Source of the DNA: Enterococcus wangshanyuanii | GTDB taxonomy: Bacteria; Bacillota; Bacilli; Lactobacillales; Enterococcaceae | Reading direction: 5' to 3' | DNA length: 64,000 bases | Assembly (NCBI RefSeq): GCF_002197645.1 | Contig: NZ_CP021874.1 | Coordinates: forward strand, 2,294,001-2,358,000 | Shown here: one piece after another, positions 10,424 through 19,770 of the stretch | Position numbering within the stretch: the stretch's first letter is position 1 | How the letters are laid out: the number at the start of each line of letters is the position of its first letter | Translations under genes and position numbers: made by a program | Notes under the pieces: model-generated | Told to the model about the DNA's origin: nothing | The model's input: the letters and a program-made list of their open reading frames with translations, nothing else | Database searches by the model: none

Positions 10424-12856
10424 TCAGATAAAATTCATCGGTTCTGCATCGATCGATAGTTTCAGTCCATGTGCTGTAGCTTTTTGGGTATCTGTCAGTA
10501 TTTTCTTTAATATATTCTGTAAGTTAGGTTCATGCTTATATTTGATAATCACTTGATAGAAGTAACGATTATTGACACGCATGATCGCATTTGGCGTTGG
10601 TCCCAGCAAAATACTCTGATCAGATAGACCAGTCTTTAACTCCTTAACGATTTCAAACATTTGTTTCGCTGCTTGGTTTTCTTCTGGGTGACTAGCTGTG
10701 ATTTGGACGGTAAAATAAAAGGGTGGATAGTCGCCACGGTGACGCACCTGCATCTCTTTTTGATAGAAGTCTTCATAATCTTGCGCTTTCGCCAGTTGAA
10801 TCGAATAATGCTCGGGATTGAATGATTGTATGATGACCTCTCCCGGTTTCTCTGCACGTCCAGCCCGACCGCTGACCTGAGTCAACAGCTGAAAAGTCCG
10901 TTCACTGGAACGAAAGTCGGGAAGATTCAATGCGGTATCAGCATTCAATACACCGACCAACGTAACATTGGGAAAATCCAGTCCTTTAGCGATCATTTGA
11001 GTCCCTAACAAAATATCTGCTTCATGATTGCCAAACGCGGTCAAAATTTTCTCATGGGCGCCTTTTCGTCGAGTTGTATCGACATCCATTCGTAAAATTC
11101 GACTTTCTGGAAATAGTAGTTTTAATTCTTCTTCTACCTTCTGTGTCCCTGTTCCATAGTAACGAATCTTATCTCCATCACAATTTGGGCAGCGGTGTGG
11201 AATCCGTTCTTCATGACCGCAATAATGGCATTTCATTGTTTTTGTATCCATGTGCAGTGTCAATGAAATATCACAGTTTGGACAAGGTAAAACATATCCA
11301 CAGTCACGGCACATTACAAACGATGAATAGCCTCGACGATTCAATAATAGTACGCTTTGTTCTTTTTTAGCCATACGGTCTTTCAATTTTTCTTGCAGTG
11401 CTAGCGAAAAGGAGGACGTGTTTTTCCGCTGAACTTCTTCTCTCATATCTATGATGTCGATCGTTGGCAGCGTAGCCGTTTGATTTGCCCGCTTGGTTAG
11501 AACTAAGCGTTCATAGACATTCTTTTGCGCGCGAGCACGTGATTCTAAGGACGGTGTCGCACTCCCCAGTACGATAGGACAATTATGGTACGCACCACGC
11601 CAGATCGCTAAATCACGGGCATGATAGCGCGGTGTTTCTTCTTGTTTATAGCTAGCTTCATGCTCTTCATCGATAATAATGACCCCGACATTTTCTAACG
11701 GTGAGAAAATCGCGGAACGAACACCAACGACTACTTGCGCTTCTCCACGCTCGATCTTACGCCATTCATCGTATTTTTCACCTTGGGACAAGGCACTATG
11801 CATCACTGCCACTTGATCACCAAAGCGACTCTTGAAGCGCTGAACCATCTGCGGTGTCAACGAAATTTCCGGAACCAGCATCATCGCGGTTTTCCCTTGA
11901 TGCAAAGCTTCCGCAATGATTTGCAGGTACACTTCCGTTTTACCACTGCCAGTAATTCCTTCTAATAAGTATGTCTTGCTCGTTCCTTGATTCATTGAGC
12001 CTAATACTCGATCAACGGCTGTTTGTTGCTCTTCATTCAGGGATAGTGCTGTTGTTTGTTCAAAGGTATGGTCGGCAAAAGGATCACGATATGCTTCTGT
12101 TTCAACAAAAGTCAACCAGCCTCGTTTGGCACCATCATTCAAAACAGCAGTACTAAAACCTAATTCTTTCATTTCTTTGACCGTTGTTGACTGTTCTAGT
12201 CCTAACTGCTGCAAATAATTGATCAGCTGTTCTTTTTTCTGTGAACCTTTTCTAAGCGCCATTCGTTCTTCTTCTAATTGCTCAAATTCTTTGGCTGCCC
12301 GTATATGACGGATCGTTTTCACTCTATTTCGTGTATTGACTTCATAACGAATATCGACTTTCTGCTGTTTTCTAAGCTGCATCAGCTGAGGCAAAATATT
12401 ACGAGCTTGTGCATCTTCCCAAGCAATTTCATCTAGGCCATAAAACAATTCGTCCCGCAGCGTTTCTTCTAATTCGTCAGTCAAATATATGTATTTTCGG
12501 TAATCTGCTCTCATCACACTAGGAAGCATCGTTTGCAGACAAGTGATTTTAAAAGCAAAGGTTTTTTCCTTCATATAATCGGCTAAAGCTAATAACTCCG
12601 TATTCAGGACTGGTTTCAAATCTAAAACAGAGAGAATCTCTTTCCATTGAAAAGTTTGCTCTGCTATTTCGTCATCAGAAACCATTCTGATTTCCAAAAC
12701 AAATCCCTGCAAGTGGCGATTTCCATTACCAAAGGGCACTTCTACCCGCATCCCTACCGAAAGTTGTTCTTCTAAGTTCAAAGGAATCAAATAAGTAAAC
12801 GGTTGGTCTGTCTGCATCGTTGGAACATCAACAATGACTTGCGCCGCTTTTCTCAT
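10424..12856 (-). CDS. priA: Primosomal replication-restart helicase PriA
   Basis: This ~810-residue superfamily 2 helicase reloads the replisome at stalled forks. The DNA-binding N-terminus (about 1-110) is followed by Walker A LLEGITGSGKTEVYLQ, Walker B IIIDEEHEASYK, and LGSATPSLES. The eight-cysteine zinc region runs CRDCGYVLPCPNCD ... CHYCG ... CPNCDGD. The helicase C-domain has GTQMIAKGLDFPNVT and QVSGRAGR. I take the ATG at 12856 because GGAGG is only one base from the alternative ATG at 12862. It heads the priA-to-prkC run. The normal upstream partners rpoZ and gmk are 11.6 kb away because of the inserted WxL region. Confidence 0.96.
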   Translation of the reverse strand: MRKAAQVIVDVPTMQTDQPFTYLIPLNLEEQLSVGMRVEVPFGNGNRHLQGFVLEIRMVSDDEIAEQTFQWKEILSVLDLKPVLNTELLALADYMKEKTFAFKITCLQTMLPSVMRADYRKYIYLTDELEETLRDELFYGLDEIAWEDAQARNILPQLMQLRKQQKVDIRYEVNTRNRVKTIRHIRAAKEFEQLEEERMALRKGSQKKEQLINYLQQLGLEQSTTVKEMKELGFSTAVLNDGAKRGWLTFVETEAYRDPFADHTFEQTTALSLNEEQQTAVDRVLGSMNQGTSKTYLLEGITGSGKTEVYLQIIAEALHQGKTAMMLVPEISLTPQMVQRFKSRFGDQVAVMHSALSQGEKYDEWRKIERGEAQVVVGVRSAIFSPLENVGVIIIDEEHEASYKQEETPRYHARDLAIWRGAYHNCPIVLGSATPSLESRARAQKNVYERLVLTKRANQTATLPTIDIIDMREEVQRKNTSSFSLALQEKLKDRMAKKEQSVLLLNRRGYSSFVMCRDCGYVLPCPNCDISLTLHMDTKTMKCHYCGHEERIPHRCPNCDGDKIRYYGTGTQKVEEELKLLFPESRILRMDVDTTRRKGAHEKILTAFGNHEADILLGTQMIAKGLDFPNVTLVGVLNADTALNLPDFRSSERTFQLLTQVSGRAGRAEKPGEVIIQSFNPEHYSIQLAKAQDYEDFYQKEMQVRHRGDYPPFYFTVQITASHPEENQAAKQMFEIVKELKTGLSDQSILLGPTPNAIMRVNNRYFYQVIIKYKHEPNLQNILKKILTDTQKATAHGLKLSIDAEPMNFI

Positions 12857-13072
12857 GTACATTCCTCCTTTTATTCTTGTTAGTTGATTCTTTATCTACG
12901 CTTTCGCTTTTCTTTGCTTATTGTACTAAAGAATCCTTGATTTGTCTTGCTCCTCTGATTGCTATTGCAAAAAATTAACAGATAATAATGGAATATGTGT
13001 ATACATGATCACATGAAGAGGTTATCTGATTAGGCATGATCGCTACAACTAGTCGATTCATACATTTAAATC

Positions 13073-13108
13073 AAAAAAGTTCTGAATCACAATGGTTCAG
13101 AACTTTTT
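13073..13108. terminator. Terminator after the anti-sigma gene
   Basis: AAAAAGTTCTGAA pairs with the downstream GTTCAGAACTTTTT around an 8-base loop, with A and T runs on both sides. It follows the anti-sigma stop codon on the minus strand. The remaining sequence back to priA (12857-13072) holds no gene I can see. Confidence 0.85.
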
Positions 13109-13114
13109 ATTGCT

Positions 13115-14233
13115 CTATTTAGGCGGTCCTGCTTCATTTTGAAGATCAAAATGACCAATTTCTTCTAGTGCTTCGCCGGTAAAATCATCTACTTTATTTA
13201 ACTGAATTGTGTAGACTGATGTTGTATCTAGTGCACTAAAGTCAAATGAAATACTTATCTCACCTTTTTCAAAATCTACTACTGTTCCAAGTGATTGGTT
13301 CTCACTTTCAATGCCATCCTTGTACAACGTAACACCAGGAAAGCTCCCTTCACTCATTGGAGCAACAAATTTCACAGATGTCTGCAGCGCATCGTTTTTC
13401 ACTCTTATATCCGTGATATTATCAACATTTGTAATGTTGGTTTTAGCTGTTTGTGTCAACGGTTTATAGTCAATAGTGAACACCCAATCCCCTTCATACA
13501 CTAAAGCAGGGTCTACCCCAAATGGCTGCATATTTTCAGGGTCAGCAGTAGCTTCCAGAAATGCTTGGTCTAACTCCTCTGCATCCGTCCACCATAATTT
13601 ATAAATATGAAGAGATAATTTAGCATCATTTGGGATATCCTCTCTATTAAGTGTTACAACGACCGAACCGTAAAAAGTATCCCCTTCCACACGAAAAGTA
13701 GAACTATACATTCCACCACCACGTACGTCTTCTGTATCCCCTTCAGTAAAAAGACCGATATCGATATCTTGGGCATTTACAGACATTTTTTTGAATTTTC
13801 GATCAGGAGAACTTTGTTTTTGTAACAGCTCTTTTAATTTTTCATCATCCAAATTAAATTGATAATCAAAAGCAAATTTCTTCTTTGTTGAGACAAATTT
13901 TGTCAGCTTGATTTCTCTGCCATTAGAAATGCTGGTTATATCCAGTTGTGTAGGAATCTGATTACTTTCTACTATTTCAACTCCAGAATCTTTGCTGATA
14001 CCAAAAGCCTGCTCGATGGCGGCTCCAACAGGTGTTTTGGTTATAATAAATACTAAGGCAAGAGCCGCAAGGGCAATTGAAATGATGATTTTATAGGTAT
14101 AACTTATTTTGATTTTTTTATCTTGCTTTATTTTATTATTTAAAATAGCTGTTCGACTCTGTGTCAGTTTTTCCATAACTTCTTTTGGAATTTCTTTTTC
14201 GTTTTTAAGTTTGTCGATTAGTTTTTTATCCAT
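13115..14233 (-). CDS. Membrane anti-sigma factor (DUF4179-like)
   Basis: This 372-residue protein has a short charged cytoplasmic N-terminus (about 1-45), one membrane segment (about 47-65, YKIIISIALAALALVFIIT) and a large extracellular region built of beta-rich segments. It overlaps the ECF sigma gene by 8 bases, which is the standard layout for a sigma factor and its membrane anti-sigma. The extracellular part resembles DUF4179-type regulators. By inference it holds the sigma factor inactive until an envelope signal is sensed. No catalytic motif is visible. Confidence 0.8.
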   Translation of the reverse strand: MDKKLIDKLKNEKEIPKEVMEKLTQSRTAILNNKIKQDKKIKISYTYKIIISIALAALALVFIITKTPVGAAIEQAFGISKDSGVEIVESNQIPTQLDITSISNGREIKLTKFVSTKKKFAFDYQFNLDDEKLKELLQKQSSPDRKFKKMSVNAQDIDIGLFTEGDTEDVRGGGMYSSTFRVEGDTFYGSVVVTLNREDIPNDAKLSLHIYKLWWTDAEELDQAFLEATADPENMQPFGVDPALVYEGDWVFTIDYKPLTQTAKTNITNVDNITDIRVKNDALQTSVKFVAPMSEGSFPGVTLYKDGIESENQSLGTVVDFEKGEISISFDFSALDTTSVYTIQLNKVDDFTGEALEEIGHFDLQNEAGPPK

Positions 14234-14744
14234 TGTTTTCCTCCTCCAATAGATTTTTCAACTTCACTCTGCCACGCATCAGCCTTGTTTTCACTGTATT
14301 GGTTGACATTTTTAATTGTTCAGAAATTTCTTTGATGCTAAAGCCTGCGTAGTAATATAAAACGAGCGGGATCCTGTAAATCTCTGATAAAGCACTTAGT
14401 TCTTGGTTTAAATCTGGTGCTCCATAGTCAGCAACTTCGCTTTTTGCATGTCTTTCTTCAAATTCAATGACTGCGACCCGCTTTTTCAGAATGTCTTTCG
14501 CATGATTGACCATGATTCTGAATATCCACGTATTGAATGCCGCTTCATTTTTCAAGTTCGTGATCTTCTGCCAGGCTCGAATCTCGGTTTCCTGTAAGCA
14601 GTCAGCAACATCTGCATCATTTAACAATAGCTTATAGGCTGCATTGTATAAAACAACTTGGTACATCTCACAAAGCTGTACAAAGGCGTGCGCATCGCCT
14701 TTCTTTGCTTTTTTGACTAGCTTGATTTGCAAATCTTTTTCCAT
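14226..14744 (-). CDS. ECF-family RNA polymerase sigma factor
   Basis: This 172-residue sigma-70 family protein has region 2 (about 10-80, with YNAAYKLLLNDADVADCLQETEIRAW and FNTWIFRIMVNHAKD) and region 4 (about 110-165, IPLVLYYYAGFSIKEISEQLKMSTNTVKTRLMRGR), and lacks regions 1 and 3, so it is an ECF sigma. It is co-transcribed with the overlapping membrane anti-sigma gene. A TGAAAC-N17-TGTCTA element lies just upstream, suggesting autoregulation. Its regulon is unknown. Adjacency to WxL locus 1 may or may not be functional. Confidence 0.92.
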   Translation of the reverse strand: MEKDLQIKLVKKAKKGDAHAFVQLCEMYQVVLYNAAYKLLLNDADVADCLQETEIRAWQKITNLKNEAAFNTWIFRIMVNHAKDILKKRVAVIEFEERHAKSEVADYGAPDLNQELSALSEIYRIPLVLYYYAGFSIKEISEQLKMSTNTVKTRLMRGRVKLKNLLEEENNG

Positions 14745-14766
14745 TTTTCTCCTCCCTTACGCCTAT

Positions 14767-14795
14767 TAGACAGCCATTTTGTCCTAAAGGTTTCA
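14767..14795 (-). promoter_or_regulatory. Candidate autoregulatory ECF promoter
   Basis: On the minus strand, TGAAAC, 17 bases, TGTCTA, about 20 bases before the sigma gene start. It resembles the TGAAAC/CGTCTA pattern of SigW/SigV-type ECF promoters. This is a by-eye match. Confidence 0.5.
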
Positions 14796-14890
14796 AAATA
14801 GTTTATTTTCCTTCAATTATTTTTGATTGATCTATCTCAGCTTCTAAACTTTACAATAGAATAGAAACATTTTCATCCTTTGTGGAAAAT

Positions 14891-14934
14891 AAAAAAGTTT
14901 GAGCACATTCCTTTCGGCGTGTTCAAACTTTTTT
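14891..14934 (-). terminator. Terminator of WxL operon 1
   Basis: AAAAAAGTTTGAGCAC pairs with GTGTTCAAACTTTTTT (one mismatch), directly after the stop codon of the last gene of the operon. Confidence 0.9.
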
Positions 14935-14936
14935 AT

Positions 14937-15629
14937 TTAATCAAACGTCAAAATATAGCCTTTCGAACGGACTGTTCGGATCGGCTTGGATGTTCCTGTC
15001 TCCGCTTCAAATTTCTTTCGTATATGAAAAATCAAATTGCTGATGCGATATAGCTTCCGATGTTCACTTTCCGGATCTCCCCAGATCGCATTATAAATTT
15101 CTTCATAAGTAACTGTTTCACCCATATTCTGTACTAAAAGATCCATGGCTTTATATTCAAGGTTCGTTAGTTGAACCTCGTCGTTGTCATTGATGATCAC
15201 GCTTCTATTTTTGATATTTAAGACCAGCCCACCATTACTCATTTCAGCTGATTCTTTTTCTCTTATTTTTTGCGGATAATTTTTTTTACGCTGTAAAGCA
15301 TTAGATAAGATCAACGACCATTCTTCCAAGCTTATATTTTCTGTCATCACACCGTCTGCTCCAAGTCTTAAATACACCATTCGATTCATTTCATTTTGCG
15401 TTTTTGACCAAATCCAGATCAGCGAGCCCGATTCTTTGTTTAACTGTAATAATCGAGAGCAAGTTTCTCCAACTTGTTCTAGTCTATTTTCTAACAAAAT
15501 AAGCAGATCAAAAATAAGCTCTTTATCCAAAACTGCTTGATGCAGTTCCCAGTCACTTGGCAGTTGCGCTTGTAGCTGCGCCCATTCTGACGCATCGCCT
15601 TCAAAGTTTACCACACCAATACGGTACAT
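14937..15629 (-). CDS. Orphan winged-helix response-regulator-like protein of WxL locus 1
   Basis: This 230-residue protein ends in an OmpR/PhoB-type winged helix (about 145-230; LTNLEYKAMDLLVQNMGETVTYEEIYNAIWGD and RTVRSKGYILTF). Its N-terminal ~120 residues look receiver-like, but the usual acidic pocket is not visible: the strand FDLLILLEN ends in Glu/Asn where Asp is expected. No histidine kinase gene is near. It is paralogous to the regulator of WxL locus 2 (57984-58694). Here it is the last gene of the operon, whereas in locus 2 it is the first. By inference it is a phosphorylation-independent local activator. Confidence 0.8.
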   Translation of the reverse strand: MYRIGVVNFEGDASEWAQLQAQLPSDWELHQAVLDKELIFDLLILLENRLEQVGETCSRLLQLNKESGSLIWIWSKTQNEMNRMVYLRLGADGVMTENISLEEWSLILSNALQRKKNYPQKIREKESAEMSNGGLVLNIKNRSVIINDNDEVQLTNLEYKAMDLLVQNMGETVTYEEIYNAIWGDPESEHRKLYRISNLIFHIRKKFEAETGTSKPIRTVRSKGYILTFD

Positions 15630-15672
15630 ACTTTCTCCTCCCTTAGAAAAAATTTACATTAATTTGATACAT

Positions 15673-16281
15673 TTATCGATAGCTCCTAATTTGATAAAAC
15701 GGCCACCAGCGTAGTTCAACTGTTCCTATGATCTTCTTTTTATCAACAACTCCATAATAACGACTATCTGTTGCGTACCCACGATTATCACCAAGCACAA
15801 GATAGTGATCATCCGGAATGATTCCGTCATCCGTTTTGAGAATATCGGTCGAATCAAAGTCTTTTGTGATCACTTCATCAGCCAATTTAGCTTGACCTAA
15901 TGTTTTTTGTAAGAAGCGCTCCACTACCAACCGACCATCTATATACAGATCATCATTGGTGTAGCGCACCTGTTCTCCCGGCAAGCCAATGATTCGCCGA
16001 ATGGACATTCCATTTCCATCCGGCTGCTTAAAATAGATCAATGAAAAACGCCGCATTTCCCCTAAACGATTGACATAAACACGATCTCCATCACTTAGAC
16101 TGCCGATCATTCCATACCCATCATTTTCAGGCAAAGAAAAAACAAGACGTGACAGTACTAGTCCGATCAAAAAGATGATCAAAAAAGTCATCCCTACTTC
16201 TCGCCTAAGCTCTTTGTACTTCTGACGCTTACGTTTTTTCTTATGAATTATTTTTTTTCTATTCATTTCAGCCACAGCCAT
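15673..16281 (-). CDS. Signal peptidase I homologue lacking the catalytic Ser/Lys dyad (WxL locus 1)
   Basis: This 202-residue protein has a basic N-terminus, one membrane segment (about 31-50) and an S26 fold with recognisable boxes: DRVYV, RRFSLIYF, RRIIGLPGEQVRYTNDDLYIDG and LGDNRGYATDSRYYG. The box that normally reads GxSMxPTL is GYGMIGSL (Gly57 replaces the nucleophile Ser), and the box that normally reads VKRIIGLPGD is IRRIIGLPGE (Arg95 replaces the general-base Lys). The same two changes occur in the locus 2 paralogue. It should not cleave signal peptides by the known mechanism. It lies in the operon between the regulator and the two-segment membrane protein. Confidence 0.85.
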   Translation of the reverse strand: MAVAEMNRKKIIHKKKRKRQKYKELRREVGMTFLIIFLIGLVLSRLVFSLPENDGYGMIGSLSDGDRVYVNRLGEMRRFSLIYFKQPDGNGMSIRRIIGLPGEQVRYTNDDLYIDGRLVVERFLQKTLGQAKLADEVITKDFDSTDILKTDDGIIPDDHYLVLGDNRGYATDSRYYGVVDKKKIIGTVELRWWPFYQIRSYR

Positions 16282-16292
16282 TTCCTAAAACA

Positions 16293-16958
16293 CTATTTCT
16301 TTTGTTCAAGTGCCGATTCGTTGACATTAAAATAGACAAAAATCTTTTTTTGAGTTGCTTGGACTTTGTGGATATCTGCTAAATAGTCATCATAAATTGT
16401 TTTTTCCTGTAGACTTTCAGCAGATTGATTATTCAAATTCAATCCCAACTCTTTCATTTGAGAATAATAGCGATTTAATAGTTTTTGCCCTTCTAACGTA
16501 AGTCGTGGATCCGCATAACGAACACCAAAGCCAGAAAGTTTAGCGGCTAGTTCCCGCAAATTTTTCTTTGTCTTTTCTTTATTCGTCGTTTCTTTTACTG
16601 CCGCTAATTGCTGCTCTGTTTTATTCAGTAAGAAATACCCTTCTACGATTCCATCAGAATCTCGATCACTTAGGTTTGTTGCTTGATGATAACGGGAAAA
16701 TACAGTTCCTCCTGCTAAAATCCCTCCTAACATGAAAAGAATCACACCTGATCGAAATTGTTTTTTCCGCTTTTTGTGTAATTTAAAGATCTTTTTTTTA
16801 AGAAACAACCTTTTTTTCTTACGTTTAGGTCTACGTTGTTCTAACTGCTTGATTTTTTTCCGTATAAAGAAACTAGAGACAAAAAAGGCACTAGCGAAAA
16901 TCATACAGAGGATAGCTGTCGAAAGTATCCCAATAAATAGCCCATCCAGTATCGTCAT
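16293..16958 (-). CDS. WxL-locus membrane protein of unknown function
   Basis: This protein of about 221 residues has an N-terminal membrane segment (MTILDGLFIGILSTAILCM...), a very basic cytoplasmic loop (RRPKRKKKRLFLKKKIFKLHKKRKK), a second membrane segment (SGVILFMLGGILAGGTVF) and an extracellular, charged, helical tail. The ATG at 16958 is chosen because GGAGG lies 8 bases before it; the in-frame TTG further up overlaps that site. A 223-residue paralogue with the same layout lies at 51528-52199. In both loci it sits between the WxL-interacting protein and the signal-peptidase homologue. Function unknown. Confidence 0.8.
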   Translation of the reverse strand: MTILDGLFIGILSTAILCMIFASAFFVSSFFIRKKIKQLEQRRPKRKKKRLFLKKKIFKLHKKRKKQFRSGVILFMLGGILAGGTVFSRYHQATNLSDRDSDGIVEGYFLLNKTEQQLAAVKETTNKEKTKKNLRELAAKLSGFGVRYADPRLTLEGQKLLNRYYSQMKELGLNLNNQSAESLQEKTIYDDYLADIHKVQATQKKIFVYFNVNESALEQKK

Positions 16959-17002
16959 GTTTCTATCCTCCAATATTTAACAGAATCAAAGAACTTTTTG
17001 GG

Positions 17003-18079
17003 TTATTCTGCTCTTTTTTTTCTTTTTTTCGTTCCTTTGCGTTTTTTCTTCGCTCTTTTTTTCTTCTGATTTAAGAAATGAACCACAAAGAAAATGCCCA
17101 AAATCATACTTAACGCACCAGCTACCAATAGTAGGATCAACGACCAATTCACGCGACTTTCCTGTAGTAAACTCACATCTTCTTGGTTAAACTTATCCGC
17201 TTCTTCATCTGTGATCGTGAATTCTTGTTCCCATTCCCATTTCCCATCATTTTCCGTCGTAACTAGGATTTTTGCTCGATACTCTCCTGCGACCATTTTT
17301 TCCCCATTCATCAAAACTGGGAAATTGATTTGGGAATTCGGAGCCATCCGCATTTTATTTTGTTTGGTGTCATACAAGACTTCATCTGAACCTTTTGCCA
17401 TAATTTGAACATCAACCGTCATGTTATCAATATAAGCTGGCTGAGTATTAGAGAAATTGATGAAGACGGCATTGCGGTAGTTTTGCTGCTCTGCAAATAC
17501 TTTGTTCAATTGTAACTCAGGTGTGACTTGCGTATCATTTTCTGAAAGAATCATCCCGACTAAATAGCCATACTCATTCTTGATCATTGCTTTTTGATCG
17601 TCCGTTTGTCCTTTTTCGATCATGTAGATCCCACCACTAATTACTCCATCGATTTGAGAGTCCGGCATTTTTATGTTCAACTTGTACTCGATACTTTGCT
17701 TTGCTGGTATTTTTACCGTTTTTTCGCCTGTGACTAGATCTGCAAAATCATACTTTAACGATTTATCTTTTTCAAGCTTTGACGGCCCGTATTCGATGAC
17801 CCCATTTGTATTCGTTTTAGCGCTGTTCAATGCTACATCGACTGTTATTTCTTTGTCAGAGCTATTGTTCATTTTGATCGATACGGTTTGTTCTTGGCCT
17901 GGTGCTACACGTAAATCAAAGTAGCCTACATCTTTGTTATGTTGATTTTCAGGCACGATCACTTTATAAGTAAATCCACCCTCTTCTTTTTCAGCCGCAA
18001 TACCCGTTAGTGAAAAGACACTACTACTGATACTTATGTATAGGATAACTGTTAACCATGTTAATACACTTTTTCTCAT
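17003..18079 (-). CDS. WxL-interacting protein (DUF916 + DUF3324)
   Basis: This 358-residue membrane-anchored protein has a signal peptide (about 1-28), a DUF916 domain (about 35-160, GYFDLRVAPGQEQTVSIKMNN), a DUF3324 domain (about 165-300, RNAVFINFSNTQPAYIDNM ... GEYRAKI), a C-terminal membrane segment (about 312-335) and a Lys/Arg-rich cytoplasmic tail. Family knowledge links these domains to peptidoglycan and WxL-protein or host binding at the cell surface. A hairpin separates it from the WxL gene upstream. The locus 2 paralogue is 52238-53314. Confidence 0.93.
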   Translation of the reverse strand: MRKSVLTWLTVILYISISSSVFSLTGIAAEKEEGGFTYKVIVPENQHNKDVGYFDLRVAPGQEQTVSIKMNNSSDKEITVDVALNSAKTNTNGVIEYGPSKLEKDKSLKYDFADLVTGEKTVKIPAKQSIEYKLNIKMPDSQIDGVISGGIYMIEKGQTDDQKAMIKNEYGYLVGMILSENDTQVTPELQLNKVFAEQQNYRNAVFINFSNTQPAYIDNMTVDVQIMAKGSDEVLYDTKQNKMRMAPNSQINFPVLMNGEKMVAGEYRAKILVTTENDGKWEWEQEFTITDEEADKFNQEDVSLLQESRVNWSLILLLVAGALSMILGIFFVVHFLNQKKKRAKKKRKGTKKRKKRAE

Positions 18080-18103
18080 TCCATTTATAGCCCTTTCTTG
18101 AAA

Positions 18104-18148
18104 AAGAGGAACAAGCCGCCAGTTTATGACGAGCTTGTTCTTGCTCTT
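18104..18148 (-). terminator. Intra-operon hairpin after WxL gene A (possible attenuator)
   Basis: AAGAG plus GAACAAGC pair with GCTTGTTC and CTCTT around a 16-base loop, without a long T run. It lies between a WxL gene and the WxL-interacting protein gene. Locus 2 has a hairpin at the same place (53387-53420). By inference it lowers expression of the downstream membrane genes or protects the upstream mRNA. Confidence 0.5.
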
Positions 18149-18176
18149 AATTCATCTAATTTATGTGTTCTCTAAA

Positions 18177-18950
18177 TTATCTTGCGTCTGCAATCGTCCA
18201 AGTGATTGTTGAAGAATAGCCACTGTTTGTTGATAGCTTGTTCCCAGCTGAAGGAACCCATAATTTTACAGAGTCTTTCGCAGTGTCATCTACCATGTCA
18301 CCAAATTGTAAAATGAACTGACCAAACCCTTTGTCAGCGGCATCTTGAGTAACAAATGTTGTAGGTGTTGTACCATCTGTTTCAACCGTTTGAGCTGCTG
18401 GAACTCCTGCAGTATTTACTTGATTTTGATCTGCTCCATTGACCAATTTGATATTATTGAATTTTAATTGAGCAGATTTCAATTCGTTTTTATCAGTATT
18501 CGTAAAAGTCGTCGCTTTAGCGGTCAATGTGTGTTTGTTTGCTAAGTTATCTGCACGTGTATCTTTAAACTGAACAAAGTTAGGACTAGCTACTTTCACG
18601 CCGTCTTTGTATTCTACTTCAGCAGCAGCGGCTGTATACTCCCAACCATTTCCTGTCGCTGGTGTTACTTTATTATTTCCGAAGTTTAAATCAGTCACTG
18701 CGATCACTTTTAACGGTCCTTTAGCAGGATTTACTGGTGGGTTAACGATTGGATTTTCAGGATCGACTGGTTTCGTTGGATCTGTTGGATCAACTGGTTT
18801 GTCCTCACCATCATCTTCGCTGAAGTTGATCGTTCCTTTGCCGCTCCACTCCAATGGATTCTCAGCAGCAGACACTCCGCTCGGGAATGCTGCAACTGCT
18901 CCGAATGCTGCAACTAAAGCTGCAGCGCATAATTTGTGTGTGAATTTCAT
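18177..18950 (-). CDS. WxL-like surface protein A, locus 1 (degenerate WxL motifs)
   Basis: This 257-residue secreted protein has a signal peptide (to about residue 28, VSAAE), an acidic Pro/Asp-rich linker (repeats of the PVDP type, about 48-75) and a C-terminal WxL-type domain that attaches non-covalently to peptidoglycan. The final motif is WTI (STITWTIADAR). At the first motif position the tryptophan is missing (ANKHTLTAKATTF). It keeps the DxR segment (FKDTRADN). It is followed by a hairpin and then the WxL-interacting protein gene. Equivalent to 53459-54322 in locus 2. Confidence 0.88.
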   Translation of the reverse strand: MKFTHKLCAAALVAAFGAVAAFPSGVSAAENPLEWSGKGTINFSEDDGEDKPVDPTDPTKPVDPENPIVNPPVNPAKGPLKVIAVTDLNFGNNKVTPATGNGWEYTAAAAEVEYKDGVKVASPNFVQFKDTRADNLANKHTLTAKATTFTNTDKNELKSAQLKFNNIKLVNGADQNQVNTAGVPAAQTVETDGTTPTTFVTQDAADKGFGQFILQFGDMVDDTAKDSVKLWVPSAGNKLSTNSGYSSTITWTIADAR

Positions 18951-18977
18951 GTGTGTTTCCTCCTAGAATTGTTTGAT

Positions 18978-19769
18978 TTATGGTAGCTCGGATAAAATCC
19001 AAGTTAACACCGTTTGATAGTTGCCAGGCTCTTTTGATCCTTTTGCAGGAATGAATAAAGAGACGGCTTGATTCTCATAAATTGGTTGATTATTAAAGGC
19101 TGGATCCAGTATGGGATTATTTTTTTCATCCAGTTTAGGTCTCAGTGTATCTGCTCGATTTTTATCATTCGATACAGATACGCCGAAAATGATCGACCAC
19201 GTACCTTCGCCCATTTGCGGTTTTGCTTCAGCCAAGTTATACGTTTCTCCGATATTCAATAACCGAATAACTTCTTTGGAGACTGTTGGTGCTGTTGCTA
19301 GATCATTCAGTGAGTTCGACCAAGATTGGTCAAACGATAAGACTGCACCTTTCAGCTTTTGATTTTTCGCCGATTGATCCTGAAACTGTGTTTCTTGTTT
19401 AACCTGAAGCAGCCAACCTGTACTCTTGTCTCTAAAATCAGAGACTTGAATGAAATTTCCGCGTGCGCCTGTATCATCTTTAAAAAGTTGTGCATGACCA
19501 TAATACGTTTGATCGGTATCAGCAATCTCGGCTTCGCCAAAATCTATTTGCGGAACAAAATCAAAACGCAGCTGGCGGTCAGTACTTGGACTGTCACCAG
19601 GATCAGCTGGATTTCCGGGATTTTCTGGATCCATCACTTGTTTAGGATGTTTCCCAGTGAATCCGACTGTCGCATCACCAGAATAGGAAGTAGTTGTTGC
19701 CGCCGCATGTACCGGATTCGCCAACAGAACGACTATAAATAAAGTCAACAATAAACCTGCTTTTTTCAT
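18978..19769 (-). CDS. WxL-domain surface protein B, locus 1
   Basis: This is a 263-residue secreted protein with a signal peptide (KKAGLLLTLFIVVLLANPVHAA) and a canonical WxL domain: first motif GWLLQVKQETQF after FRDKST, second motif LTWILSELP at the C-terminus. A short Pro/Gly linker (NPGNPADPGDSP) joins the parts. The ATG at 19769 is chosen because AAAGGGGACTAAA precedes it. It starts 1 base after the LPXTG gene stop. WxL domains hold the protein on peptidoglycan. Locus 2 paralogue: 54361-55164. Confidence 0.93.
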   Translation of the reverse strand: MKKAGLLLTLFIVVLLANPVHAAATTTSYSGDATVGFTGKHPKQVMDPENPGNPADPGDSPSTDRQLRFDFVPQIDFGEAEIADTDQTYYGHAQLFKDDTGARGNFIQVSDFRDKSTGWLLQVKQETQFQDQSAKNQKLKGAVLSFDQSWSNSLNDLATAPTVSKEVIRLLNIGETYNLAEAKPQMGEGTWSIIFGVSVSNDKNRADTLRPKLDEKNNPILDPAFNNQPIYENQAVSLFIPAKGSKEPGNYQTVLTWILSELP

Positions 19770-19770
19770 T